Below, piece after piece: positions 16,066 through 24,467 of a DNA stretch of 64,000 nt. The notes under the pieces are model-generated. The model made no database searches, had not been told where the DNA came from, and saw only the letters and a list, made by a program, of their open reading frames with translations. The DNA lies in assembly GCF_030913705.1 (NCBI RefSeq), contig NZ_CP133190.1, positions 868,001 to 932,000 on the forward strand, given 5' to 3'. This stretch comes from Anaerocolumna sp. MB42-C2 (GTDB lineage: Bacteria; Bacillota; Clostridia; Lachnospirales; Lachnospiraceae). Numbering within the stretch: position 1 is the first letter of the stretch; the number at the start of each line of letters is the position of its first letter. The position numbers were made by a program, and so were the translations under genes.

Positions 16066-17484
16066 TTATATAGTTTTACAATTTCTATTAAATTCCTTAA
16101 TAGGGAAAGAATTGAATACACTCGTTCTTGCATCCTCTAGAGTTTTATATTCATCTGCTTTCAGCATTTGTGCAAGTATGTTACCAATTGCTGTTGCCTC
16201 TGTCGGACCGGCATATACAGCCTTTTTTGTATAGTTTGCAGTTAGTTCACTTAAATAATCTGCATTGGATCCGCCGCCTACTATATGAATTCTGGAATAT
16301 GTTCTTCCGGTTATCTTTTCAATTTCCTTAACCGTATCAGCGTAACTTTCAGCTAAACTATGATAAATACAGGCAGCAAGTTCTCCAACCGTAGCAGGCT
16401 CTTTCTGATTTGTATCTCTCAAGTATTTCTTTACTGCTTCCGTCATATTATCAGGAGATAAGAAACAATCTGCATTTACATTAACTCTGGACGTAAAAAC
16501 ATTGGCTTCCCTTGCCAGTTCACATAACTTTGCAAAGGAGAAAACATCGTTTAATTCATGCCTGACAGACTGTATCATCCATAATCCCATGATATTTTTC
16601 AGATAACGGAAACGATAATCATAACCACCTTCGTTAGTTAAGTTCGCAGCTTTGCTTACCTGACTGCATTCTGCCTCCATTCTTTCAATCCCCATTAATG
16701 ACCAGGTTCCCGAACTGATATATATATAATCATCATCATTGGCAGGAACAGATAATACGGCAGAACCAGTATCATGGGTAGCCGGTAATATTACTTCACA
16801 GTCAAATCCGATTTCTTCCTTTACCTGATCTGAAAACTTACCAACCACCGTCTTAGGGAGAGAGATTTCACAGAATATCTTTCTGTTAAATCCTAATTGG
16901 TTTATTAAATCATCATCCCAATCTTTCGTTATCGGATTTACCAGTTGTGTTGTTGTTGCATTGGTATATTCATTAAGTTTATTCCCGGTAAGTAAATAAT
17001 TAAAATAATCCGGTATCATTAAGAAACTCTCCGCTTTTTCCATATAATCGGGATTTTGTGTTTTAACAGCCATTAATTGATATATGGTATTAAAAATTTG
17101 CTTCTGTATACCTGTTCTATTATATAATTCATCTTCAGCAATCTTATTATAAACTATAACATCCATACCTGAAGTTCTTTTGTCACGGTACCCTACCGTA
17201 TTGCCAAGAATCTGATTCTCAGCATCCAATAATACAAAATCTACTGCCCAGGTATCAATTCCCATACTGGTTGGAATCTTACCAATTTCTTTACATTTTT
17301 TCAGTCCATTTTTGATTTCTTCAAAAAGCCTGTCCAGTTCCCAGCATAAATTACCGCCTTTCTTTACCATTCCATTTTCAAAACGGTAAATTTCTTCTAA
17401 TGTTATTATACCATTCTTAAGACATGCTAATATATGCCTGCCGCTGGATGCACCAATATCTACTGCTAAATAATATTTCTGCAT
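16066..17484 (-). CDS. rhaB: Rhamnulokinase (FGGY family)
   Basis: Phosphorylates L-rhamnulose at O1. From ATG 17484 (GTGAGGATTTAT upstream) it has 473 aa. The N-terminal ATP-binding motif AVDIGASSGRH, the sugar-binding segment GIDTWAVDFVLLD, ATHDTGSAV and the C-terminal HIVGGGSNADYL are typical of RhaB. No mutarotase or transporter gene lies beside it in this window. It leads the rhaBA unit, divergent from glmS. The palindrome and TATAAT upstream are listed separately. Confidence 0.96.
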   Translation of the reverse strand: MQKYYLAVDIGASSGRHILACLKNGIITLEEIYRFENGMVKKGGNLCWELDRLFEEIKNGLKKCKEIGKIPTSMGIDTWAVDFVLLDAENQILGNTVGYRDKRTSGMDVIVYNKIAEDELYNRTGIQKQIFNTIYQLMAVKTQNPDYMEKAESFLMIPDYFNYLLTGNKLNEYTNATTTQLVNPITKDWDDDLINQLGFNRKIFCEISLPKTVVGKFSDQVKEEIGFDCEVILPATHDTGSAVLSVPANDDDYIYISSGTWSLMGIERMEAECSQVSKAANLTNEGGYDYRFRYLKNIMGLWMIQSVRHELNDVFSFAKLCELAREANVFTSRVNVNADCFLSPDNMTEAVKKYLRDTNQKEPATVGELAACIYHSLAESYADTVKEIEKITGRTYSRIHIVGGGSNADYLSELTANYTKKAVYAGPTEATAIGNILAQMLKADEYKTLEDARTSVFNSFPIKEFNRNCKTI

Positions 17485-17589
17485 ATAAATCCTCACTTCC
17501 TCCATATATACATTCTCCTGAAATCGGATGTATGTTCGGCATATACACTGCCTTTTATCAGAAAGTTCAAACCAACTTCTCATAAATTT

Positions 17590-17647
17590 ATTATACCGTA
17601 ATTACATAAAAAATTAAGGACGTTATTTAATTTAGCTTACGTCCTTA
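17590..17647 (-). promoter_or_regulatory. Palindrome and -10 box upstream of rhaB
   Basis: A perfect 9-bp inverted repeat TAAGGACGT (17615-17623) / ACGTCCTTA (17639-17647) lies upstream of rhaB. On the minus strand it is followed by TTTTTT and then a TATAAT (17590-17595) without a clear -35 box. It could be an operator for a rhamnose-responsive activator, or an intrinsic terminator/attenuator hairpin. The lack of any minus-strand gene before it favours a regulatory site. Confidence 0.5.
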
Positions 17648-17695
17648 TTTGCACAAGAAAATATTATATAAAATGTAATTTTACTTACAGTTACA

Positions 17696-17724
17696 TTGAC
17701 TTTTCTTCATTTTCATGTTACCAT
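17696..17724 (+). promoter_or_regulatory. Sigma-A promoter of glmS
   Basis: TTGACT (17696-17701), 17 bases, then TACCAT (17719-17724). Transcription would start near 17731, about 135 bases before the ribozyme cleavage site. An inverted repeat AATGTAA (17672-17678) / TTACATT (17691-17697) overlaps the -35 region and may be an operator. Confidence 0.65.
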
Positions 17725-17866
17725 GACACCATCGTAAGAATCAAAGTTGCTGAATCACTTTAAACTAGTAACAGAAAGGAGTGTTAATACATATATTGAT
17801 TTTGTGATAATCTTAACTCATTAATTAGGTCAACCCAAGATCTGTCTAACAGAAATGTTTAAATTA

Positions 17867-18110
17867 GCGCCATGCACCTCTATTGGGCAAAGAGTAATAA
17901 ACGCTCTAAAGAGTAAAAACACTCTTGTGAGTTAAAACACTCCTTGGAGTAAATAACACTTTTAAAAGTAAGAAATACTCCTTTTATTTAGAGGTTAACG
18001 AGGTAGAGAGTCATCGAATTATTCGGCGGATGCTCTCTCACATACTTGGATGTGTGATATGACGAAAAAACTCCGGGTAACCGGAACACAAAAACGGCAT
18101 AACCAAGAAA
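17867..18110 (+). ncRNA. glmS ribozyme (glucosamine-6-phosphate responsive)
   Basis: The self-cleaving glmS riboswitch. The cleavage site is A17866/G17867 in TTAGCGCC. The P1-type helix pairs ACCTCTA (17876-17882) with TAGAGGT (17989-17995). The conserved core TTAACGAGGT (17995-18004), TCATCGA and TTCGGCGGATG follow, with GAGAG/CTCTC closing the next helix, a CACATA/TGTGTG stem, and CCGG-GTAA-CCGG. It lies about 280 bases upstream of glmS. Glucosamine-6-phosphate would trigger cleavage and mRNA decay. The P1 loop is swollen by a repeat array (17892-17981). Confidence 0.93.
17892..17981 (+). repeat. Five mini-hairpin repeats inside the ribozyme loop
   Basis: Five imperfect units of about 18 bases, each a 4-bp hairpin of the type GAGT-N5-7-ACTC: 17892-17906, 17911-17924, 17929-17942, 17947-17960 and 17966-17981. 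Spacers are short (TAAA, TTGT, CTTG). The last two units are more degenerate. They sit in the loop region closed by the ribozyme's first long helix, which is peripheral to the catalytic core. Confidence 0.8.
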
Positions 18111-18387
18111 TCAGAATTAGGTATAGCTCTGACTTCAATATTTAAATTGAAGCTTAGTAATACTGTGAATTTTGACCGAATCTTAACATCAAAACTGAAA
18201 CTGAACATTGAAAACTAAATTTAAACCGTAAATCGGTTTGCTATTTCGTGTACTTTAACTGAATGACCATTATAATTTACAGACAGATAAACAGTCCCGG
18301 GCTCCTAAGGAACTGTTGTTTTCTTTGCTTAAAATTATATTCTCATTCGGCTTATTGTTATGCGAAAATAAGGAAGGAGATTATTTT
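18111..18387 (+). other. glmS leader between ribozyme and start
   Basis: About 280 bases with no gene. The only structure I see is a weak stem-loop AACAGTCCC...GGAACTGTT followed by GTTTTCTTT (about 18291-18324), which resembles an inefficient terminator. The rest is AT-rich leader. Confidence 0.4.
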
Positions 18388-20211
18388 ATGTGTGGAATTA
18401 TCGGTTTTACAGGATACTTAGATGCTAAAAATGTACTTTTGGATGGACTTACTGCATTGGAATATCGAGGATATGACAGTGCGGGAATTGCATTCTTTCA
18501 TAAAAACAGCATTCAAACAATTAAAACAACCGGAAAGGTATCCTCACTTCGTGATAAGGTGACCTCTTCCTCCGAGTTTACCAGTACCTGTGGTATTGGG
18601 CATACCCGTTGGGCTACTCATGGAGGTGTCTCTGATACAAACTCACATCCCCATACATTTGGCCGTGTTACTTTAATTCATAATGGTATCATTGAAAATT
18701 ATCATGATTTAGAGTTAGAACTGGCTGCCTTAGGAAAACATCCTGTATCACAAACCGATACAGAAATCGCAGCTATGTTACTAGACAGTTTATACGAAGG
18801 TGATGCCGTTGCCGCCATAAAAAAAGCCATTAAACGTTTGGAGGGTGCTTACGCTTTTTGCATTCTATTTGCCGATGAACCTGAGGTGATTTACTGTTTG
18901 CGTAACGGAAGTCCTTTGGTTGCCTGTCAAACAAAAGAAGGTTCTGTTATCGCATCCGATATGGTTGCATTAATCAGGTATTCCAAAGACTATTTTGTAT
19001 TGCCGGAAATGCATATTGCGCGTTTAACTAAGGATAATATCACAGTTACTGATTTAGACGATGTTATTATTAATCCCAAAATGCTTCACGTTAATTGGGA
19101 TATGACGGCAGCCAGGAAAGGTGGATATCCGCATTTTATGTTAAAAGAAATCCATGAACAGCCTGAATCGATCCGTTCAACCATCGCACCTCGTATTAAA
19201 AACAAACGGCTTCCCGACTTTTCTGCGGATGAAATACCGGATCAGGTATTTGATCATATCCATCGAATTGTAATCGTTGCATGCGGTACTGCTATGCATG
19301 CAGGATTAGTAGGTAAAGTGATGATGGAAAAATTGCTTCGCATACCGGTTACCGTTGAAATAGCTTCGGAATTTCGTTATCAGGATCCGATTATTGATAC
19401 TAATACATTGCTTATTACAATTTCCCAATCCGGAGAAACGGCAGATACATTAGCTGCACTAAGGCTCGCTAATGAACATCAGTCCAAAACTTTATCTATC
19501 GTTAATGTGAAAGGTTCGTCCATAGCAAGAGAAAGTGATTATGTATTATATACTCACGCAGGCCCCGAAATTGCTGTTGCAAGTACCAAAGCATATACCG
19601 CACAGTTATCTTGTCTGTATCTTATTGCATATCATTTTGCATTAATAAAAGGTACAATTACAGAAAATGATTGTGTGAAGCAAATTGAAGAACTGCAAGC
19701 TGTTATTCCAGCTATTGAAAAGACTCTGACTTTGGCAGATGAAATCAATAAGATCTGCTTAAATCTATCGGAAAAAGAAGATTTATTTTTTATTGGACGC
19801 GGACTTGATTATGCTCTGTCCTGCGAGGGTTCTATTAAATTAAAGGAAATCAGCTACATCCATTCGGAAGCTTATGCCGCCGGAGAATTAAAGCATGGCA
19901 CTCTTTCACTTGTTACTGAGGGTATACCGGTAATCGCACTGGCTACCCAGTCCAATGTATATAACAAAATGATTTCTAACATCCGTGAGGTACGTGCAAG
20001 AGAAGCCTTGGTTATATTAATAACCAATGGCGAATCCGATGTAGATTCTTCCATTTACGATTATCATATTACTTTGCCTAAGTTATCGGACACTATGGCA
20101 CCCTTTACAACAGCCGTTGTATTGCAGTTACTGGCTTATTATACTTCTGTTCACCGTGGATTAAATGTGGATCAGCCTCGTAACTTAGCAAAATCCGTTA
20201 CTGTGGAATAG
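18388..20211 (+). CDS. glmS: Glutamine-fructose-6-phosphate aminotransferase
   Basis: Makes glucosamine-6-phosphate for cell-wall synthesis. The start ATG 18388 (AAGGAGA upstream) gives MCGIIGFTGY, placing the catalytic Cys at position 2 (mature Cys1). The 24 extra upstream codons are therefore rejected. The glutaminase domain (HTRWATHG, THS-like NSHPHT, HNGIIENY) is followed by two SIS sugar-isomerase domains (ISQSGETADTLAAL, ASTKAYTAQL) and the ending QPRNLAKSVTVE. 607 aa. Controlled by the ribozyme in its leader. Confidence 0.98.
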   Translation: MCGIIGFTGYLDAKNVLLDGLTALEYRGYDSAGIAFFHKNSIQTIKTTGKVSSLRDKVTSSSEFTSTCGIGHTRWATHGGVSDTNSHPHTFGRVTLIHNGIIENYHDLELELAALGKHPVSQTDTEIAAMLLDSLYEGDAVAAIKKAIKRLEGAYAFCILFADEPEVIYCLRNGSPLVACQTKEGSVIASDMVALIRYSKDYFVLPEMHIARLTKDNITVTDLDDVIINPKMLHVNWDMTAARKGGYPHFMLKEIHEQPESIRSTIAPRIKNKRLPDFSADEIPDQVFDHIHRIVIVACGTAMHAGLVGKVMMEKLLRIPVTVEIASEFRYQDPIIDTNTLLITISQSGETADTLAALRLANEHQSKTLSIVNVKGSSIARESDYVLYTHAGPEIAVASTKAYTAQLSCLYLIAYHFALIKGTITENDCVKQIEELQAVIPAIEKTLTLADEINKICLNLSEKEDLFFIGRGLDYALSCEGSIKLKEISYIHSEAYAAGELKHGTLSLVTEGIPVIALATQSNVYNKMISNIREVRAREALVILITNGESDVDSSIYDYHITLPKLSDTMAPFTTAVVLQLLAYYTSVHRGLNVDQPRNLAKSVTVE

Positions 20212-20355
20212 TTTTTATTAAAATTAAAGACTGGTTCTTGATAAATAAATACAAGTGAATTTGGTATATAATAGGTAACTTGATAAATATTACAATATTT
20301 TATGGTTCTATACCTAATCTTCTAAGGAACGTCAAAAAAGTTTATATAATAAAAA

Positions 20356-20408
20356 AGCATCATTGTAGGAAAGGGATTTACTCATTCTTTCATATGGTGC
20401 TCTTTTAT
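20356..20408 (+). terminator. Probable glmS terminator
   Basis: AGCATCAT (20356-20363) pairs with ATGGTGCT (20394-20401), with inner GGAAAG/CTTTC pairing, followed by CTTTTATTAT. The remainder of the 485-base gap (20212-20695) is AT-rich with no further feature that I can support. Confidence 0.65.
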
Positions 20409-20695
20409 TATAAAGATTCTGTTACATAAGCAGTGTTAGAAAATAGTTTAACCGGTTCCGCCTCTGTAATCGATTGGTCAGCCAGATTATCAATGAAAAC
20501 TATCACAAAAGAAAAATATCTTTTTTTACACTTATATTATAACACATAATTACCATAAAAAACAGACTGTTTTTTACTTAATTTCCCATTTATAATTAAT
20601 TTATCCTAAATTTGGAAAGGATAAAAATGAGAATAGTAAGAACAAATAATGATTGCAGCAGAATAAAAACCATATTGTATTAAGGGGGATTAATA

Positions 20696-21250
20696 ATGGA
20701 ATTCGGGAAAATAATTTTACTTAATGGAGTATCAAGCTCAGGTAAGACTACTTTGGCAAAGGAATTGCAAAAGGTTTTGCAAGAGCCATATTTTCATTTG
20801 TCTTATGACACATTTTTTTTTATGATGCCTCAAAAATATTTTGGTTACGATAATGAAGTTTGTGAAAGTATGATAAATTTACTGCATAACTGTATAGTAA
20901 CCTTTACTAAGCTAAAAGCAAATGTTATCATTGACCATGTCTTTTACAAAAAATCAATGCTGTTAGATTGCATAAATCTGTTAAAGGATTACCCTGTTTT
21001 ATTTGTTGGTGTTCATTGCCCACTGAATGAGTTAGAGCGCAGGGAAAAGGAACGTGGAAATAGAAGGGTGGGTCAAGCTAAAGAGCAATTGGAGTTTTTT
21101 CATAAAAATGAGATATATGATATTGAAGTGGATACCTTTAATAACACAATATCAGAATGTGCACAGCTGATTACGGATAAGCTGGTTACATATGAATTTT
21201 CAAAAGCATTTACGGAAATGTATGATAGATATAAAAATGAAATCATATAG
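20696..21250 (+). CDS. Chloramphenicol phosphotransferase-like P-loop kinase
   Basis: A 184-aa P-loop protein. GVSSSGKTTLAKEL (about 11-24) is the Walker A motif with the SSS of the chloramphenicol phosphotransferase-like family. Next come LSYDTFFFMMP, VIIDHVFY and VHCPLNELERREKERGNRRVGQAKEQ, the lid region with Arg residues. The family phosphorylates small hydroxylated molecules; most members have unknown substrates, so drug resistance should not be assumed. AAGGGGG precedes the ATG. It stands alone between glmS and the flavin reductase. Confidence 0.85.
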   Translation: MEFGKIILLNGVSSSGKTTLAKELQKVLQEPYFHLSYDTFFFMMPQKYFGYDNEVCESMINLLHNCIVTFTKLKANVIIDHVFYKKSMLLDCINLLKDYPVLFVGVHCPLNELERREKERGNRRVGQAKEQLEFFHKNEIYDIEVDTFNNTISECAQLITDKLVTYEFSKAFTEMYDRYKNEII

Positions 21251-21407
21251 CAAACAGGTTATTAGGTTACATATCTTATTAAATAAATAGGAAACATAAG
21301 ATTATCTTTTTACTTGCTTCTGGGAATAATATAGTATTATAATGTAAATTAATATCTTTCTTTAGAGGTATTTTTGTATTCTTAAGATTAGAAAGGAGTT
21401 GCAAAAC

Positions 21408-21911
21408 ATGTTTAAAGAAATTTCACCCGCACAACTTAAGGGTAATCCTTTTCAAATGATCGGTCAGGATTGGATGTTAATTACAGCGGAAAAAGAGGGT
21501 AAAATAAATACAATGACCGCTTCCTGGGGCGGACTTGGTATTATGTGGGGTAAAAATGTTGCATTTATTGTTATCCGCCCGCAGCGCTATACCAAAGAAT
21601 TTGTTGATGCAGCAGATTCTTTTTCCTTAAGTTTTTATGATGACAGTTTTCATAAAGTTTTAGGTTATTTAGGTACCGTTTCCGGCCGTGACGAAGATAA
21701 GGTACCAAAATCCGGTTTAACAATTCTTCACGAGGATATGATTCCTTATTTCTCAGAAGCTAACACCGTATTATTCTGTAAAAAATTATTTAAACAGCAA
21801 TATGAAGAAAAAAGCTTCATTGATACCAAATTGCCCGGAATCCATTACCCGGAAAAAGATTATCATTATCTCTATATAGCAGAAATATCAAAAATATTCG
21901 AAAAAGAATAA
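21408..21911 (+). CDS. Flavin reductase family protein
   Basis: A 167-aa FMN-binding split-barrel protein. MTASWGGLGIMWGKNVAFIVIRPQRYT-like sequence (NTMTASWGG, IVIRPQRYT) and SFYDDSFHKVLGYLGTVSGRDEDK are typical of clostridial flavin reductase-domain proteins that bind FMN. The substrate is unknown. ATG 21408 with GAAAGGAG 9 bases upstream is preferred to the TTG at 21399, which touches the ribosome site. It is monocistronic, followed by a strong bidirectional terminator. Confidence 0.9.
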   Translation: MFKEISPAQLKGNPFQMIGQDWMLITAEKEGKINTMTASWGGLGIMWGKNVAFIVIRPQRYTKEFVDAADSFSLSFYDDSFHKVLGYLGTVSGRDEDKVPKSGLTILHEDMIPYFSEANTVLFCKKLFKQQYEEKSFIDTKLPGIHYPEKDYHYLYIAEISKIFEKE

Positions 21912-21960
21912 TGACAGACTAGAATTATCTTAAACGGGTTTATTATTTCAAAAAATATTT

Positions 21961-22003
21961 AAAAAAGGCATTTTCAAAACCTTAGTTTTGAGAATGCCTT
22001 TTC
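21961..22003. terminator. Bidirectional terminator
   Basis: GGCATTTTCAAAAC (21967-21980) pairs with GTTTTGAGAATGCC (21985-21998) around a 4-base loop, with A-run before and TTTTCT after. It serves the flavin reductase gene (+) and the LacI gene (-), which converge here. Confidence 0.9.
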
Positions 22004-22007
22004 TCTA

Positions 22008-23069
22008 TTAGATATATTGTTTTAATCCTTCTTTAATCTTATGGTCTAATTTATCCGTTTTACGTTCCAATTTGGCAACAGAATCACGATGTATTAATTT
22101 ACCGGTTATTACTTTTCTTCCAATAGTAAGCTTGACTCCGCTGATTTTTTGTATTACCACATCTACTGCTGTTTCAGTCATTGCTTCTATATCTACTTCA
22201 ACCGTAGTTAACTTAGGAATTGAAATACTTGCTACTATATCATTATCAAAACCTACCACGGAAATTTCAGACGGTACATTATAGCCAAGCTTTTTCAATT
22301 TATTCATAAATAAATAGGCAACTCCGTCGTTATTACATACGAAAGCCGTTGGCATCTGATCCGGAAGCTTAAAGTCTATATATTCTCCTTCTTCGCTTCG
22401 GTCATTAAGTATCCAATCTTCTCTCACAATAAATCCATTCGATATCAAGGCTTTATAATATCCCAGATACCGGTCCAGAATACTGCTGGTTGAAAAGATA
22501 TTACCGACAAACCCAATTTCTCTGTGTCCTTGGGATATTAAATAATTGGTAATTTCATATGAGCCATAAAAGCTATCGCTGATAATAGCATCTACATCCA
22601 GAAGTTCGTCATAAAAATCCAAAAGCACTAATGGCATTGCGGTATTTTTAATAAGATTCACGTAATTTAAGTTCATTTGACCCAAAATAATGATTCCATC
22701 AACTTTATTATCCGATAGAATATTGGGTAATGCAGCTTTTTTCTCGGAATCTGACGAGATTATTTCCATAATACCGTAATAGTTAACCTTTGATAAAGCC
22801 TTTACGACTCCCTGGTACATTTTAAGATAAAAAGCATCTCCGTCGTCCCGTATAAAACGGTCAGCTATGAGTATACCGATATTGTAACTTCTTCCCTCTT
22901 TCATGCCTTTTGCCAGAGAATTATAACGATACCCCATCTCTTCCGCAATACTTTTAATTTTATCTCTTAATTCATTACTTACTCCATCCTTATCAGATAA
23001 TGCTTTTGATACGGTTACAGTACTTATATTCAGCCTATCAGCTATATCTTTCATTGTTACATTTTTCAT
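22008..23069 (-). CDS. LacI-family transcriptional regulator
   Basis: A 353-aa LacI/GalR repressor. The N-terminal helix-turn-helix is VTMKDIADRLNISTVTVSKALS (about 4-25), with the hinge segment GYRYNSLAKGM. The periplasmic-binding-protein-like sensor domain follows (IGILIADRFI, VDGIIILGQM, GFVGNIFSTSS, SVVGFDNDIVAS). ATG 23069 with GGGAGG is preferred to the upstream ATG 23084. No sugar gene adjoins it, so its regulon is unknown; it is too far from rhaB to assign to it. Confidence 0.93.
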   Translation of the reverse strand: MKNVTMKDIADRLNISTVTVSKALSDKDGVSNELRDKIKSIAEEMGYRYNSLAKGMKEGRSYNIGILIADRFIRDDGDAFYLKMYQGVVKALSKVNYYGIMEIISSDSEKKAALPNILSDNKVDGIIILGQMNLNYVNLIKNTAMPLVLLDFYDELLDVDAIISDSFYGSYEITNYLISQGHREIGFVGNIFSTSSILDRYLGYYKALISNGFIVREDWILNDRSEEGEYIDFKLPDQMPTAFVCNNDGVAYLFMNKLKKLGYNVPSEISVVGFDNDIVASISIPKLTTVEVDIEAMTETAVDVVIQKISGVKLTIGRKVITGKLIHRDSVAKLERKTDKLDHKIKEGLKQYI

Positions 23070-23280
23070 AGATATCCTCCCCAACTCTTATCTTTGAAAA
23101 TTATATACCTTTTCATTATATATGGCAATAAAATATAACCTAATTTTCTAATTAAATTTCTAATTAAATTTATATAGAATTAATAAAAATTAGTTAATTT
23201 AAATTCAAAAATTATATAAAATTAGCTAACTATTTCTACATAATATGCTGGTGAATAATTTCTGATATCATAGATCCGAA

Positions 23281-24027
23281 TTACAGATAAATTACTTCCT
23301 GTAAAAATAATCCTCTCGCTTCTGCTGTCATTCCAGCCAAATCCCTGTTACCGCTTTCTAATATTTCTTTCATGGAATCAGGTTCTCTGCTGCCCTCTCC
23401 TATTTCAATCAATGTTCCAACTATTATTCTTGCCATATTCGGCCAAAAATCATCCGCCTCAATAGTAATAACCACTTCATTAATATCTGAGTAAACATCA
23501 ACTTGATTAATGGTTCTTTCCGTTGATTTTTTCATTCGTTTATTATCAGAAAAAGCCTTAAAGTCATGTTTACCTATTAAATAACCGGCACCCTGTTTCA
23601 TTTTTAATATATCCAGTTTATGAAAACTGTAATAATTATATTTACGTTCAAAAACAGACGGAACTTCTCCCATGGATATCTTATACTCATAACGAAATGC
23701 TTTTGCATTAAAACTGCTATGGAACCGTTCCGGTACTTCAGCCACCTCCAGAACAGCAATATCTCTGGGAAGAAACCGGTTAAGATAATGTTTGATTTCA
23801 TATAACTTCATATCTGATTTTGTTGTAAAATTTGCTATCTGTGCATAAGCATGTACACCTGCCTCTGTCCTTAATGCGCCGATTACAGTTACCGGTTCAT
23901 TTTCCATTTTGGATAATACGCTTTCTAACTTGTCCTGTATGCTAATGCTCTTGGAATTACCAGCCTGTTTCTGCCAGCCGTCATAGCGGGATCCGTCATA
24001 TTCCAATACTAACTTTATATTCCGCAT
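23281..24027 (-). CDS. truA: TruA-family tRNA pseudouridine synthase, divergent
   Basis: A 248-aa protein of the TruA family, which normally makes pseudouridine at tRNA positions 38-40. It keeps the family layout: LVLEYDGSRYDGWQKQ at the start, GVHAYAQIANF, NRFLPRDIAVL, FHSSFNAKAFRYEY, and NMARIIVGTLIEIGEG near the C-terminus. The catalytic motif, usually GRTDAGVHA, reads ALRTEAGVHA here. The catalytic Asp is replaced by Glu55 and the Gly by Ala. The DNA (AGG ACA GAG GCA on the minus strand) is unambiguous. It may be a weakly active or repurposed paralogue. Confidence 0.88.
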   Translation of the reverse strand: MRNIKLVLEYDGSRYDGWQKQAGNSKSISIQDKLESVLSKMENEPVTVIGALRTEAGVHAYAQIANFTTKSDMKLYEIKHYLNRFLPRDIAVLEVAEVPERFHSSFNAKAFRYEYKISMGEVPSVFERKYNYYSFHKLDILKMKQGAGYLIGKHDFKAFSDNKRMKKSTERTINQVDVYSDINEVVITIEADDFWPNMARIIVGTLIEIGEGSREPDSMKEILESGNRDLAGMTAEARGLFLQEVIYL

Positions 24028-24157
24028 AATTACTCCTTTAAAAATTATTTATTACTGCAGAATAAGGAATACTTCCATATTCTGCTATACTAACGATTTA
24101 ATTATCCAACATATTAGAATAAATGTCCAGTTATATTAAATGGTATTTTTTCCCATT

Positions 24158-24306
24158 AGCCAGAATCTGGCTTGCCCTACTCCAGGGCTGACGCTGTCAC
24201 CTCAGTGACATTTTACTTCTGACCTCTCATTTACATCCTGTCCGCAGGGTTAATTTATCTTATAGCTCGTAATTTAAGATAAATTAGGCTGCCCGTTAAG
24301 GCAGCC
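24158..24306 (-). ncRNA. Cluster of six consecutive hairpins (candidate structured RNA)
   Basis: Six perfect or near-perfect hairpins follow one another: AGCCAG-aat-CTGGCT (24158-24172), GCCCT-actcc-AGGGC (24174-24188), TGTCAC-ctca-GTGACA (24195-24210), ATCCTG-tccg-CAGGGT (24235-24250), TAATTTATCTTA / TAAGATAAATTA (24251-24286) and GGCTGCC-cgttaa-GGCAGCC (24287-24306). The stretch is richer in GC than its surroundings. It lies between glnN and truA, both on the minus strand. The strand and identity are unknown. Confidence 0.55.
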
Positions 24307-24418
24307 CAATTTGATAATTAATTTTGAAAACGGATATTCTCAATCACAACGATATTTTCAGAACTTATACCTTAATATAGGTATTTGAGTCAAAGGCAGA
24401 ACTCCTACTAAAACAAAT

Positions 24419-24453
24419 AAGTTCATCGTTTACGATTTGTATACGGTGAACTT
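24419..24453 (-). terminator. glnN terminator
   Basis: AAGTTCATCGT (24419-24429) pairs with ACGGTGAACTT (24443-24453) with one wobble. On the minus strand it is followed by ATTTGTTTT, about 15 bases after the glnN stop. Confidence 0.75.
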
Positions 24454-24467
24454 ACTTGCCGAGTTAA

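Noticed and set aside
1-17484. The microcompartment as a wholly new system
   Set aside because: Its gene set and enzymes correspond to the known fucose/rhamnose (GRM5-like) glycyl radical BMC type. Only details of shell genes, leaders and repeats seem new.
17892-17981. A small CRISPR array
   Set aside because: The repeats are too short (about 14 bases) and the spacers only 4 bases. They lie inside the glmS ribozyme and no cas gene is near.
18316-18387. An N-terminal extension of GlmS
   Set aside because: The catalytic cysteine must follow the initiator Met, which fixes the start at 18388.
20696-21250. A chloramphenicol resistance gene
   Set aside because: Only the fold family is supported. 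Most members of this P-loop family are not resistance enzymes.
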